From NCBI GenBank assembly GCA_029706075.1, contig JAINUG010000049.1, positions 3,245,418-3,309,417 of the forward strand: DNA of 64,000 nucleotides, written 5' to 3'. The notes beneath the pieces were generated by a model. The model was not told the origin of the DNA, made no database searches, and saw only the letters and a list, made by a program, of their open reading frames with translations. Origin of the DNA: Aldrovandia affinis (lineage: Eukaryota; Chordata; Actinopteri; Notacanthiformes; Halosauridae). This document shows positions 1-9,474 of this stretch, one piece after another (within the stretch, counting starts at the first letter, position 1; the number at the start of each line of letters is the position of its first letter). A program made the translations under genes and the position numbers.

Positions 1-28
1 GGTCCATACTGGCCGATCCGTTCTGTTG

Positions 29-590
29 TGTTGAGTTATGCAGACCTGGACCCAAATGCAGACTCGGAACGAGGGTAGGATTAGCACTCCACACAGGAGG
101 CGTTTAATTAGAATATAAACAAAAAGGCGACTGGAAAACACAGTCAAAACGTAGGCAAAACAGAAATAAACAGGACAGCTATAAAACTGGTAAAAAGACT
201 AACAAACAAACGAACAGACTAACAAACAAACGAACAAACCAAAGTATTAAGTATTAGGATAGAAAACGAACAGACAAGACTGGTAAACTGGGGAAACAAA
301 CGAGAGCCATACGGGAGTTACAATGGACGGATCGGCACTGAAGTGAGTGCGTGCTCAACATAAATAGGCAGGGTGAAATAACTAAATTGGAACAGCGTGC
401 AGAATGTGCAAGGGAATGGTTTGTGACAGGCTGAAAACATAACGAGGGAACACAAGACAAAATGCGGAAGGCGGAAGCCGCGCCCAAAAAACACGTAACA
501 CAGGGTGAACGCAAAACAAGACATGGCACGCAAGGAAAGAACTGGCAGGAAACACAAGGGAGGTGGACAGGACGGGACGGAGACGTAACA
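29..590 (-). mobile_element. Probable solo LTR, gypsy-like
   Basis: Read on the minus strand, this block begins TGTTACGTCTCC and ends CATAACTCAACA, so it has the TG...CA ends of an LTR. Its last part (CTGCATTTGGGTCC) resembles the end of the intact gypsy LTR at 5991-6954 (CTGCGTCTGGGTCC), which also begins TGTTACG. A TATTTATG box lies mid-way. The right edge abuts a Tc1-like transposon remnant in mid-coding sequence, which suggests insertion into it. I could not find a target-site duplication, and no internal region follows, so 'solo LTR' is an inference. The long minus-strand frames here are incidental. Confidence 0.45.
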
Positions 591-997
591 CTGAATTCTT
601 CGTGGCATGGATTCAACAAGGTGCTGGAAACATTCCTCAGAGATTCTGGTCCATGTTGACATGATAGCATCACGCAGTTGTTTCAGATTTGTCGGCTGCA
701 CATTTATGTTGCGAATCTCCCGTTCCACCACATCCCAAATGTGTTCTATTGGACTTAGATCAGGGGCCTCATTTATAAAACATTCTTATGCACAGATTTG
801 ATCTTAGAATGTGTGTACGCTCAAATCCGTGCCAAAGTTCAGATTTATAAAAACGGTCTTTGACGTGGAAAAGTACTTAGCTCCACGTCAGGTTCCAACT
901 TGGTGTACGCACGTTTCCTTGTGGCAATGTTGGAGTACTGCAAGTATTCAGAAATCTAAGAGCGCCAACATGTCGTCTGCTGCCTAATTGTTTCCTC

Positions 998-1044
998 ATT
1001 ATTATTATTATTATTATTAATAGTAGTAGTAGTAGTAGTAGTAG
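998..1044. repeat. Compound trinucleotide repeat (ATT)n-(TAG)n
   Basis: About seven ATT units are followed directly by about eight TAG units, inside the left part of the Harbinger element. It is a simple sequence repeat with no coding role. Confidence 0.9.
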
Positions 1045-1313
1045 ATGCTATTGTAGTTGTATTACCAGATTGAACACATTGCTTGGGCTATACGTAATGA
1101 TTTGCACAATACATTTATTAATAAATTAAAACAACATAAGCTAGGCTACTTGTGGAAAACAAAACAAAAACACACATTGGTTTTCCAATGGAACATTGGA
1201 ACAACACTACCCCTATTAGCATAATATATATATTTTTTAAATTTAATATACATATTATGGTTCCACGCGTGTAAAACATTTCAGTCAATTTATAGGCTAT
1301 AAAATGTCCAATA

Positions 1314-2172
1314 ATGCAGTGGTTTGCAAGACGAAGAATGGCAGCTTTGGCACTTCTCGAAGATATCGCCAAACGCGCAATAAGAAGGGAACGAGTTATT
1401 AGAGATCGGGCAGACTTCTTTGCACATGATGACGAATGGCTGATAAGCAGGCACCGTTTGCCGAGAGCTACGCTATTAGAGCTTTGTGCCCAGGTGGGCC
1501 CGAATTTACAATTGTTATCCGTCCTTGGGTTCCTGGCTACAGGAACATTCCAAAGAGAAATTGGTGACCGGTCAGGCATATCCCAGCCATCGGTTAGTAG
1601 AATTATGCCAGCTGTACTTTGAGACATCATTCGTATGTCTCCTCAGTACATAAAGTTTCCTTACACTGCCGAGGAGCTGCAGAATGTGAAAGAGGATTTT
1701 GTGCGCACAACAGGATTCCCCAACGTAGGTGCAACCCATTTGCAATGCCCGTATGGCAATTCTAAACGCTGTTGCAAGATGGCCAGGGTCGACGCATGAC
1801 TCCTTCATTGTGCATAATTGCAGTGTGAAGAATTGTCTAGACTAGAGGCTGGAGCAGGCGGAGATGGTCGGCATCTAGGTAAATCACTTTTTTCTTTGTA
1901 CTTTGCTGCTTTTTTGCTTTTTTAATGTGCATAAAATAATTATCTCTACACAATCAGGTGACAGAGGTTATCCTCTGAAGCCATGGCTTCTCACCCCCAT
2001 AGTGCACCCACAGACAGCCGAAGAAGCCCACTTTAACATGGCTCATGCCCGCGCGCGGTCAGTAGTGGAGGGCACTATCGGGATGTTAAAGGGAAGGTGG
2101 CGGTGTCTGGATGCATCAGGAGGGAGGCTGCTGTATGAGCTGCACACAATTTCAAGATCATTTGTGATTTAG
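1314..2172 (+). pseudogene. HARBI1-like transposase remnant
   Basis: The frame at 1314-1622 encodes the N-terminal part of a Harbinger-type nuclease, with the helix-turn-helix signature TGTFQREIGDRSGISQPSVS. After a stop at 1620 the same frame goes on (SPQYIKFPYTAEELQNVKED). The first catalytic aspartate region is damaged near 1725-1750, where a small deletion shifts frame. A shifted frame then gives VARWPGSTHDSFI, a typical DDE-domain block. After a gap the C-terminal part follows (GDRGYPLKPWLLTP, then FNMAHARARSVVEGTIGMLK, near 1959-2100). In the family these parts form one DDE nuclease of roughly 350 residues. Here stops, frameshifts and an internal deletion make it non-functional. It lies inside the inverted repeats at 764 and 2315. 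Confidence 0.8.
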
Positions 2173-2957
2173 AGATTTCACATCTGGAGGAGTGGCGTAC
2201 GCACGTTTTTTGTGCGTACGTTAATTTTCTCTGAATCACACGTACGCACATTTCAGAAATGATCTTAGATCAAATGTAGGATGGTTTCTACACAACATTT
2301 TTATAAATGAGGCCCCTGGTGACTGGAGGCCATTAGAGTACACTGAACTCATTGTCATGTTTGTGGAATCACCTTGAGATGACGTGTGCTTTGTGATATG
2401 GCGCATTATCCTGCTGGAAGTAACCATTAGAAGATGGGTAGACTGTGACCATAAAGGGATGCACATGGTCAGCAACAAGACTCAGGTAGGCTGTGGCATT
2501 TAAACAATGCTCTTCTGCATACCACTGTTGTAACGCATGGTTATTTGAGTTACTGTCACCTTCCTGTCAGCTTAAACCAGTCTGGCCATTCTCCTCTGAC
2601 CTCTCTCATTAACAAGGCATTTTCCCCCACAGAACTGCCGCTCACTGGATGTTTTTTTATTTTTTGCATCATTCTCTGTAAACTCTAGAGACTGTTGTGC
2701 GTGAAAATCCCATGAGATCAGCAGTTTCTGAGAGACTAATACCACCCCGTCTGGCACCAACGATCATTCCACGGTCAAAGTCACTTAGATCACATTTCTT
2801 CCCCATTCTGATTTTTGATCTGAACAACAACTGACTGAACCTCTTGACCATGTCTGCATGCTTTTATGCATTGAGTTGCTGCCACATGATTTGCTGATTA
2901 GATAATTGCATTAACAAGCAGGTGTACAGGTGCACCTAATAAAGTGGCCACTGAGTG

Positions 2958-3419
2958 TATAGCAGCAGCAGCAAACCTATGACCATAATGAAAGCCTGCA
3001 TATATGTCCCTTGCTGTCAGTTTTAAAAATGTGCATCTGTAGGATTGGAAGAAGCTGGCTGTATGCATTTTAAGAGCCATCTCCTCTCCCTCAATGACTG
3101 TCTTTCTGTGACCTGTTATCAGGGTTAACCGCTGGCCTTGGAACTAACAGCCATCAAAGGGGTCTTGAAACTGTCCTGTGTCACCCACTTCCCTTCTTCA
3201 GCTCTGGGTGTCCTGCCACAAACATATTAATATGGTCTCGTTTTGGAATGTGGTAAATAAGCTGTTGGTATTTGTTCATTTCCAAAGAGGTGTGCAGCTG
3301 GTCCCATCAATATCAGCTATTGATTAGTGACCCAACAGACAGGGCGCTGTCCAGGGCTGGTCAGAGGTGTATACAGGAGTGGTAGCAACCTAGCTCTGCG
3401 AGTTTAAGTGTTTGGGAAG
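2958..3419. other. Intergenic, nothing recognised
   Basis: Between the end of the Tc1 remnant and the GTACC-rich repeat I see no coding signature, RNA gene or repeat family that I can name. Confidence 0.5.
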
Positions 3420-3772
3420 TGTAAGGTACAATTAGGATACACTTTTGTTCCTCAGGGTACAAATGTGTTCATTGTACCTTCAAAAGGCACACATAAGATC
3501 ATTTATGAGACCGTTCTGTACCTTTTCCCAGTGAAAAAGGTACACATTGAGGAAAGGATAAGCACCAAGGTACGTTAATGAATCCTTATTTACACTGGCA
3601 GCCATATTGGAATGAAAATGAGGCTTGTACTGCAAGAAACATCCTTATTTTTCACAAGGGTACAATTATGTCCTTCTGACTAAAGGTACAGTTCAGTACC
3701 CTAGAGGGGTACTGCCATACCGACAAGCATTTGTACTTTAATAGCTACACTGGACCTTTTTTCTGAGTGTAA
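3420..3772. repeat. GTACC-rich dispersed repeat, probable MITE
   Basis: The block is packed with GGTAC and GTACC motifs in both orientations and ends in TTTTTTCTGAGTGTA. Short elements of this composition, bounded by (A)CACTCAGAAAAAA ends, are common in teleost genomes as non-autonomous DNA transposons. No coding capacity is present. The family and exact left boundary are uncertain. Confidence 0.45.
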
Positions 3773-4069
3773 AGGGTAGCAGATGCCACTGTTCTACATT
3801 TGGACTTGTATGACCTTAGTAGCTGTACTGTCTGCAGGCAGCAAATGCTTTCAATTCTGAATCTCGGGGGAACCAGGCTCACCATGGGATGGGTCCCATG
3901 ATGTGTGATTTGAAGATATGCCCTTAACACCCATATGGCTGTTACAGAGACAGGGGCAAATTCATATCTGTGTTGTACATTGTGTGAGAAAGGCAGGTGA
4001 ACAGGGGCAAATACAGCAGGGATTGGGAAATAGGAAAGCCTATGAAAGAATGGATGAGGACCAATTTGT

Positions 4070-4420
4070 TTCTGATTGTTTCCTGTTTTTCTCCCAAATT
4101 AGTAGCCAATTATACCCTCTATTCAATTCACCCCCACAAACTCACCGCCTGTCCTCTGAGTCAAGCCAATTCCACGAGGCCAGCAATGATCCGCCTCCTC
4201 CGAGACGGAACTCACCCCCCTTTTTTGGAGACATCCCTCATGCTTTTCAGCGAGTTTTGCCGGCTCACCCTGGACAACCAAATGCTGCCCCAGATCAGGG
4301 CTCCTGGCCAGGGCCGGTCTGGCACAGTTGGGTTTCGAACCGCGACCGCAATAGGCAGCTCACACTCTCAAAGCACCAGTCAATGCGAGTGCATTAGACC
4401 GCTATGCTATCCGAGGCCCC
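4070..4420 (-). mobile_element. tRNA-derived SINE, family 1
   Basis: On the minus strand a tRNA-like head (from 4420) has an A-box-like stretch (GCATAGCGGTCTAATGC) and a B box GGTTCGAAACCC (complement near 4330-4341). A body follows containing CCAGACCGGCCCTGGCCAG, then a tail GGGAGAAAAACAGGAAAC. The same head and body recur at 14811-16066, 21680-21819 and 33738-34045. No clear target duplication was found. Long plus-strand frames over it are accidental. Confidence 0.8.
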
Positions 4421-4780
4421 TCCCTTTTCTAATAGAAGAATGCTGTTTGGCACAGGCAGTACATTTACAAGAGAGAATGCCTCTCGTTAAAACAGCAGAA
4501 TTACAAATGGCTGCTCAGATCGTCTGCCATTCCAGAATACTTCGGCTACCTAGGATGTCTTGTGGAAGACATAGAAGAGTATCCAAGAAGAGAACCAACA
4601 TCCATAACTAATTGCACATCTCTCATAAACCTCTCATAGGGCCTGCAGTACATTAGGAACTGAGGAAAGACACAGGGAATGAGCTTTACTCTTTGATTAT
4701 TGAAAGCACTGATGTCACTACTAAGAAGCAGCTGTGCACAAACAATGATAACTAACTAACTCACTGTCTAGTTTTGGAGA

Positions 4781-4895
4781 TGTGGTGTGTTGTGGTGTGT
4801 TGTGTTGCAGTGCGTTGCGTTGTGTTACGTTGCATTGTGTTACGTTGCGTTGCGTTACATTGCATTACGTTGTATGTTGTGTTGTGCTGTGGATA
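4781..4895 (+). repeat. Degenerate GTTGCGTTAC-type simple repeat
   Basis: Pentamers such as GTTGC, GTTAC, GTTGT and ATTGC follow each other for about 110 bases. It is a degenerate pentanucleotide satellite. Confidence 0.8.
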
Positions 4896-5371
4896 GGGAA
4901 AGGCAATTCAGCAAATGCAGCATGCTTGCTAATGCATGCCAAAATATTTTGAAAACATTTTTGGGACCGATCCTTGACAGAGCCATAGCAATGCTTGGGA
5001 GCGTCAGCAGGGACAGAGTCCTAGCAATGCTTCAGAGCAGCAGTAGTGTTTAATTCACAGCTAAACCACATACCAATTTCAATTACAGAACATGGTGTTC
5101 TCAGCAAGCTAGAACAGGCCATTCATAAAAGCGATTTCAAATGCAATCTTAATAACGAAGATTGCTCCTCTGATTGCTTTCTTCAAATTGCATTTCAGAA
5201 AAAAAAAGTTAAGAATTCACACCTGCTGTGCTTTTAAAGAAGGGAGCGGGGGATGAGCTGACATGGGTGTGGAGAGGATTAGAAGTGTGGGTACAAACTT
5301 GACTCTCATCTCAGCCTAGTGTGTCATCACATATTTAGTCAGAGAACCCTTTTTTTTTTTCCTTCTGTTTC
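4896..5371. other. Intergenic, nothing recognised
   Basis: Mostly unique-looking sequence. A short imperfect duplication around AGAGCCATAGCAATGCTT (4979-4996) and AGAGTCCTAGCAATGCTT (5015-5032) is the only structure noticed. Confidence 0.4.
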
Positions 5372-5648
5372 TGTGAGCTCGCTGCCATAGTCTTGAGACC
5401 GGCAGTGGCAAAGGCAATGTACCGCCTGCTCCGAGCCGGAACTCACCAAATCGTCAACTGTAACTCCAGTACACATAGAGCCAGTCTTATACGCAGCGAG
5501 CTCATACCGGCTTCCCTCCCCTCTCCCTGGGGCGGACAGCCAATTGCTGCCCCCCTAGTGGCACTCCTAGCCAGAGCGGCCGGCACGGCCGGTGGAATCG
5601 AACCCCGGTCGCAGTGGGCTGCATGCGTCCCGGTCGGACCACGTCATG
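5372..5648 (-). mobile_element. tRNA-derived SINE, family 1 variant
   Basis: The minus strand has a B box within 5590-5612 (ggttcgattcc-like) and the body signature TGCCACTAGGGGGGCAGCA, then GTTACAGTTGACGATTTGGT. The same body appears on the plus strand at 31891-32261. The copy stops at GGCAGCGAGCTCAC, so the 3' tail is missing. Confidence 0.75.
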
Positions 5649-5985
5649 TTACTTAAGCAATTTTACATACTGAAATAGCTGTGTAAAAAAGCTTGTTCTT
5701 TTCCTCAACTAAATACAGCTACTAGCCAGCTAGCACTGTAATACATGTGGTAAACTAATGTTAGCTGAGATAAAAATAAGATATTTTACATTATGAAATT
5801 AATGCTACAATGAATCATACCAAGTTGATTCCTAATTCAATAGTGAGGGCCATCAATGCTAACAACCCCCTCTCTCTTTAGAACAAATCAAATTAAATGC
5901 AAAATCGCTAGCTGATTAGCCTTTGCTTAGCTAGCTACTAGCTAGTTAGCCTGCTACATAACTAGGTACCATCACGTTAAACAAC
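5649..5985. other. Intergenic, AT-rich
   Basis: AT-rich sequence without recognisable genes. A cluster of GCTAGCTA-type palindromic words (5905-5955) precedes the gypsy insertion site. Confidence 0.4.
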
Positions 5986-5990
5986 CATAA

Positions 5991-6954
5991 TGTTACGTTC
6001 TGAGTGTCTGTTCTGTTTGTTTTTGTACTTTGTTTATTTATCTTCGAGTCTTGTTCTGTTCCCCGTCTGTTATTGTTCCTGTTCCAGATCCACTCCTTGT
6101 CTTTGTCTTTTGCACTTCGGGAAATGTTTGGGTTTTTTCCTTCTTCGCTTATCATCTCGTTTTCTTCCTTCTTACTTTCTAGATTGCACTTTGTATATAT
6201 TAGTTAGATGTATATAGTACTAACCAACTAATCTACTAACATTAGGGATTTAGATTAAGTTACTAACACTACTAATCACTAATTATCTCACGCTTCTGAC
6301 TATCGCTGTCTTTCTCGCTTATTATCGTATCCCTGTTAGCTTTTCACTTTCCCTTTCATTCGCACGCAGATTCTCTCTATGCATTCCTCCCCTTCTAACT
6401 ATGCACTTGTCTGCCTGTTCTTCCAGGTCGTTTATTGTCTATGTGTCTGTCATTCCCAGTCCGTGTCTTTCGTTTCCCCTCGTTATTCTATTAGCGAATT
6501 CCCTCGTTATTAGATTAACGATTCCCATTGTTTTCACCTGTGTTCCTCCCCTCTCTCCTCCCAGTCACACCTGAGTCCTATTGTGTTTTCCTTCCCTGCC
6601 TGTATATTAGTTCAGTGTTCATGTTCGTTCCTTGTATATCTGTTCTGTGTCCTTGTTCTTTCCCGGGTCAGTATTGATTCTTATTCCCTGAGCCTACTTT
6701 TCCGAAGCCAGTGTTTATAGATTTTTCCGAGACTACCCTTCTGTTGACTACCCCGAGCCTGCCTAGCGATTTTGTTTGTTTGCCTTTCTGCCTTCCTGTT
6801 TATCGACCTTTTGACTGCCTGTTTTCGACTTCTCTCTGCCTCGCGTTTTTGTACCTCCGATTCTCTGATTCCTGGTTTTGATCCCTGCTTCCCAATAAAC
6901 TACTCTTTTGCCTAAGTCCTGATCTGCGTCTGGGTCCTTGTCCGGTTCCTAACA
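5991..6954 (+). repeat. 5' LTR of the gypsy element
   Basis: It begins TGTTACGTTCTGAG and ends GGTTCCTAACA. An AATAAA polyadenylation signal (about 6894-6899) lies near the end, and a TGTATATTAG TATA-like box near 6600. It is followed at once by the interior; no standard TGG-type primer-binding site is obvious after 6954. Confidence 0.95.
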
Positions 6955-6970
6955 GAACGTACTGACCAAG

Positions 6971-7927
6971 ATGGACCCAGCAGATCCAGACCAGATGCGT
7001 TTTGCTCTCGAGCAGCAAGGTGCCATGCTCGGACGGCATCAACACCATCTGGAGACGGTCACCGAACATCTGCAGACCCTCACCTCCAGTTTGGCGGAAC
7101 TCACCCTGACGCTGCGAGCTCCGACTCCTAACCCCGCACCTCAGTATGCCGCTGCTACACCTCAACCCGGGTTTCCCTCTGCGCCGGTGCACGAGCCCCG
7201 TCTGCCCCCTCCGGAGAGGTACGCAGGTGAACCGGGCGGTTGTCGTGCGTTCCTGACTCAGTGCCAGCTCATTTTCCGTCTGCAGCCATCAACGTTTCCC
7301 AGCGACATCTCCAGGGTTGCCTACGTCATCACGCAACTGACCGGTCGTGCCAAGACCTGGGCCACCACTGCGTGGGAGGGATCCTTCCCCTACTGCCAGG
7401 GGTTCGGTCCGTTTTCTGAGGAGATGAAGAGGGTCTTCGATCGGTCCAAGCATGGTCACGAAGCTGCCCGGGAGATGCTCTATCTACGCCAGGAGGGAGG
7501 GTCGGTCTCGGACTATGCCATCCAGTTCCAGACTTTGGCCAACTCCTGTGGCTGGGGAAGCAAGGCTTTGTATGACGCGTTCATTTTTGGATTGTCCGAA
7601 GATCTCAAAGACGAGGTCCTTACCCGTGATCTTCCTGAGTCTTTCGACGACCTCGTCAGCCTGGCCATCCGGGTTGATTCCAGGTTTCAGGAGCGTCGCC
7701 GTTTGCGTAGCTCCGGGGTTGTTCCAGGACCAGAGACGGTCGGATTCAGGTCATCTGCCAGAGTCAACAGCCATCCCAGAGCAGTTCCCTCATCTAGCCC
7801 GGATCCTGAACCTATGCAGCTGGATCGAGCCCGTCTTTCCCGTCAGGAGCGTGACCGCAGGATGGCGACTAGGTCCTGCCTCTACTGCTGCGGGAGTCAG
7901 GGCACTTCATCCCCAACTGTCCATTAA
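6971..7927 (+). CDS. gag: Gypsy Gag polyprotein, frameshifted at 3' end
   Basis: A frame of 318 residues starts 16 bases after the 5' LTR. Residues about 1-50 (MDPADPDQMRFALEQQ onward) look like a coiled coil. A proline-rich linker follows (about 51-85). Residues about 90-240 match the gypsy/PEG10-type capsid domain, with PPPERYAGEPGGCRAFLTQC, AKTWATTAWE, VSDYAIQFQTLA and LSEDLKDEVLTRDLPESFDD. An arginine-rich stretch comes next. The final CCHC zinc knuckle is only half readable: CLYCCGSQG is intact, then an apparent one-base loss near 7900 shifts the frame and the remaining knuckle residues are lost before the stop at 7927. Gag normally forms the particle that packages element RNA. No pol frame follows. 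The start codon is the first ATG after the LTR. Confidence 0.85.
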   Translation: MDPADPDQMRFALEQQGAMLGRHQHHLETVTEHLQTLTSSLAELTLTLRAPTPNPAPQYAAATPQPGFPSAPVHEPRLPPPERYAGEPGGCRAFLTQCQLIFRLQPSTFPSDISRVAYVITQLTGRAKTWATTAWEGSFPYCQGFGPFSEEMKRVFDRSKHGHEAAREMLYLRQEGGSVSDYAIQFQTLANSCGWGSKALYDAFIFGLSEDLKDEVLTRDLPESFDDLVSLAIRVDSRFQERRRLRSSGVVPGPETVGFRSSARVNSHPRAVPSSSPDPEPMQLDRARLSRQERDRRMATRSCLYCCGSQGTSSPTVH

Positions 7928-8166
7928 GAGCTAAACGCCCACTAGTTAAGAGAGGAGCACTAGTGGGTGTCATTCCGATTGAACGCTCCGAAACAACGGA
8001 CCTGCCTGCCTTTCCCCCCGGGTCCCCTGTTCCCTAAGTCCCGTGCCAGCCTCCTGCTTGTTCCCCCATTTCCTCTGTTGCATCCCTTCTTCTCTTCCGA
8101 GTCCCCTTCCATTCCGAGTTCCCTTCCCTGGTTTCCCGAGTTGTACCCCTGTTTTCTGAGATGTTT

Positions 8167-8375
8167 GCCTGTCTGAGATCCTGTCCCGTGTTTTGCCCCT
8201 TGCCTGTCTGAGATCCTGTCCCGTGTTTTGCCCCTTGCCTGTCTGAGATCCTGCTCCGTGTTTTGCCCCTTGCCTGTCTGAGATCCTGCTCCGTGTTTTG
8301 CCCTTGCCTGTCTGAGATCCTGCTCCGTGTTTTGCCCCTTGCCTGTCTGAGATCCCGCCTCGTGTTTTGACCTGT
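8167..8375 (+). repeat. 35-bp minisatellite, six units
   Basis: Units beginning GCCTGTCTGAGATCC start at 8167, 8202, 8237, 8272, 8306 and 8341, so the period is 35 with one 34-bp unit. It sits where pol would be expected in a complete gypsy element. The minus-strand frames across it arise from the repetition. Confidence 0.95.
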
Positions 8376-8470
8376 TAGTTCCCACCCTGTGTTTTGACCC
8401 TTGTCTGCCTGGCTTCCCTTCACCTGTATCCTGGTCTGTCTGTTTTTCTGTTTGTGTGCCTTTTCTGGTT

Positions 8471-8505
8471 GAAACGCCAAGAGGCGTTTCTTAGGGAGGA
8501 GGTAC
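8471..8505 (+). promoter_or_regulatory. Perfect hairpin plus polypurine tract before 3' LTR
   Basis: GAAACGCC-AAGA-GGCGTTTC at 8471-8490 forms an 8-bp perfect stem with a 4-base loop. Four bases on, GGGAGGAGG (from 8494) is a polypurine tract that ends just before the LTR start at 8506. In LTR elements this tract primes plus-strand DNA synthesis. The role of the hairpin is unknown. Confidence 0.8.
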
Positions 8506-9469
8506 TGTTACGTTCTGAGTGTCTGTTCTGTTTGTTTTTGTACTTTGTTTATTTATCTTCGAGTCTTGTTCTGTTCCCCGTCTGTTATTGTTCCTGTTCC
8601 AGATCCACTCCTTGTCTTTGTCTTTTGCACTTCGGGAAATGTTTGGGTTTTTTCCTTCTTCGCTTATCATCTCGTTTTCTTCCTTCTTACTTTCTAGATT
8701 GCACTTTGTATATATTAGTTAGATGTATATAGTACTAACCGACTAATCTACTAACATTAGGGATTTAGATTAAGTTACTAACACTACTAATCACTAATTA
8801 TCTCACGCTTCTGACTATCGCTGTCTTTCTCGCTTATTATCGTATCCCTGTTAGCTTTTCACTTTCCCTTTCATTCGCACGCAGATTCTCTCTATGCATT
8901 CCTCCCCTTCTAACTATGCACTTGTCTGCCTGTTCTTCCAGGTCGTTTATTGTCTATGTGTCTGTCATTCCCAGTCCGTGTCTTTCGTTTCCCCTCGTTA
9001 TTCTATTAGCGAATTCCCTCGTTATTAGATTAACGATTCCCATTGTTTTCACCTGTGTTCCTCCCCTCTCTCCTCCCAGTCACACCTGAGTCCTATTGTG
9101 TTTTCCTTCCCTGCCTGTATATTAGTTCAGTGTTCATGTTCGTTCCTTGTATATCTGTTCTGTGTCCTTGTTCTTTCCCGGGTCAGTATTGATTCTTATT
9201 CCCTGAGCCTACTTTTCCGAAGCCAGTGTTTATAGATTTTTCCGAGACTACCCTTCTGTTGACTACCCCGAGCCTGCCTAGCGATTTTGTTTGTTTGCCT
9301 TTCTGCCTTCCTGTTTATCGACCTTTTGACTGCCTGTTTTCGACTTCTCTCTGCCTCGCGTTTTTGTACCTCCGATTCTCTGATTCCTGGTTTTGATCCC
9401 TGCTTCCCAATAAACTACTCTTTTGCCTAAGTCCTGATCTGCGTCTGGGTCCTTGTCCGGTTCCTAACA
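8506..9469 (+). repeat. 3' LTR of the gypsy element
   Basis: Same length and ends as the 5' LTR. The only difference I found is G at 8741 where the 5' copy has A at 6226. The CATAA duplication follows at 9470-9474. Confidence 0.95.
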
Positions 9470-9474
9470 CATAA

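Larger units (their letters stand above)
764..2315 (+). mobile_element. Harbinger/PIF DNA transposon nested in Tc1
   Basis: The element has 17-bp perfect terminal inverted repeats, GGGCCTCATTTATAAAA at 764-780 and its complement at 2299-2315. They are flanked by CAG (761-763) and CTG (2316-2318), consistent with a 3-bp C(A/T)G duplication with one change. The interrupted Tc1 sequence resumes exactly on the other side. Inside the ends are subterminal copies of a GTACGCAC motif (813-820, 903-913, 2196-2220, 2241-2249), likely transposase contact sites. The interior carries remains of a HARBI1-like transposase. No second Myb-like ORF was recognised. Confidence 0.8.
591..2957 (-). mobile_element. 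Tc1-like DNA transposon, broken and interrupted
   Basis: Two blocks (591-763 and 2316-2957) are one Tc1-like element on the minus strand, split by the Harbinger element at 764-2315. The right block holds the transposase start (near 2806): MGKKCDLSDFDRGM, then a helix-turn-helix stretch with SETADLMGFSRTTVSRVYRE. The left block encodes the C-terminal end (SEECFQHLVESMPRR). The element ends with a terminal repeat at about 2925-2957 (CACTCAGTGGCCACTTTATT read on the minus strand) beside a TA target site. Compared with the family, the central catalytic region is missing: the sequence jumps at ATGCTC (2507-2512). The copy cannot be autonomous. Confidence 0.85.
5991..9469 (+). mobile_element. Gag-only Ty3/gypsy LTR retrotransposon
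   Basis: Two direct LTRs of equal length (964 bp) enclose a 1,551-bp interior. The element is flanked by an exact 5-bp duplication, CATAA (5986-5990 and 9470-9474). I found one difference between the LTRs (A at 6226, G at 8741), so the insertion is recent. The interior holds a gag reading frame, a 35-bp minisatellite, a hairpin and a purine-rich tract before the 3' LTR. Protease, reverse transcriptase, RNase H and integrase are absent, so it must depend on enzymes from another element. The Gag resembles the sushi/PEG10-type gypsy lineage. Confidence 0.95.

Noticed and set aside
4321..4347. Possible tRNA genes from B-box matches (also near 15973, 21760 and 23475)
   Set aside because: Each B box belongs to a SINE with a body and tail; no full cloverleaf with a proper acceptor stem could be folded by eye.
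3918..4611. Plus-strand frames of 159 and 204 codons
   Set aside because: They run across a minus-strand tRNA-derived SINE and its flanks and have no protein-family motif.
7960..8480. Minus-strand frames of 141 and 148 codons with repeated QTGKGQNTEQDLRQ-type text
   Set aside because: They are the complement of the 35-bp minisatellite inside the gypsy element. The repetition, not coding selection, keeps them open.
8034..8505. A possible env or accessory gene downstream of gag
   Set aside because: The region is a minisatellite and short CT-rich text with no signal peptide, membrane segment or stable frame.
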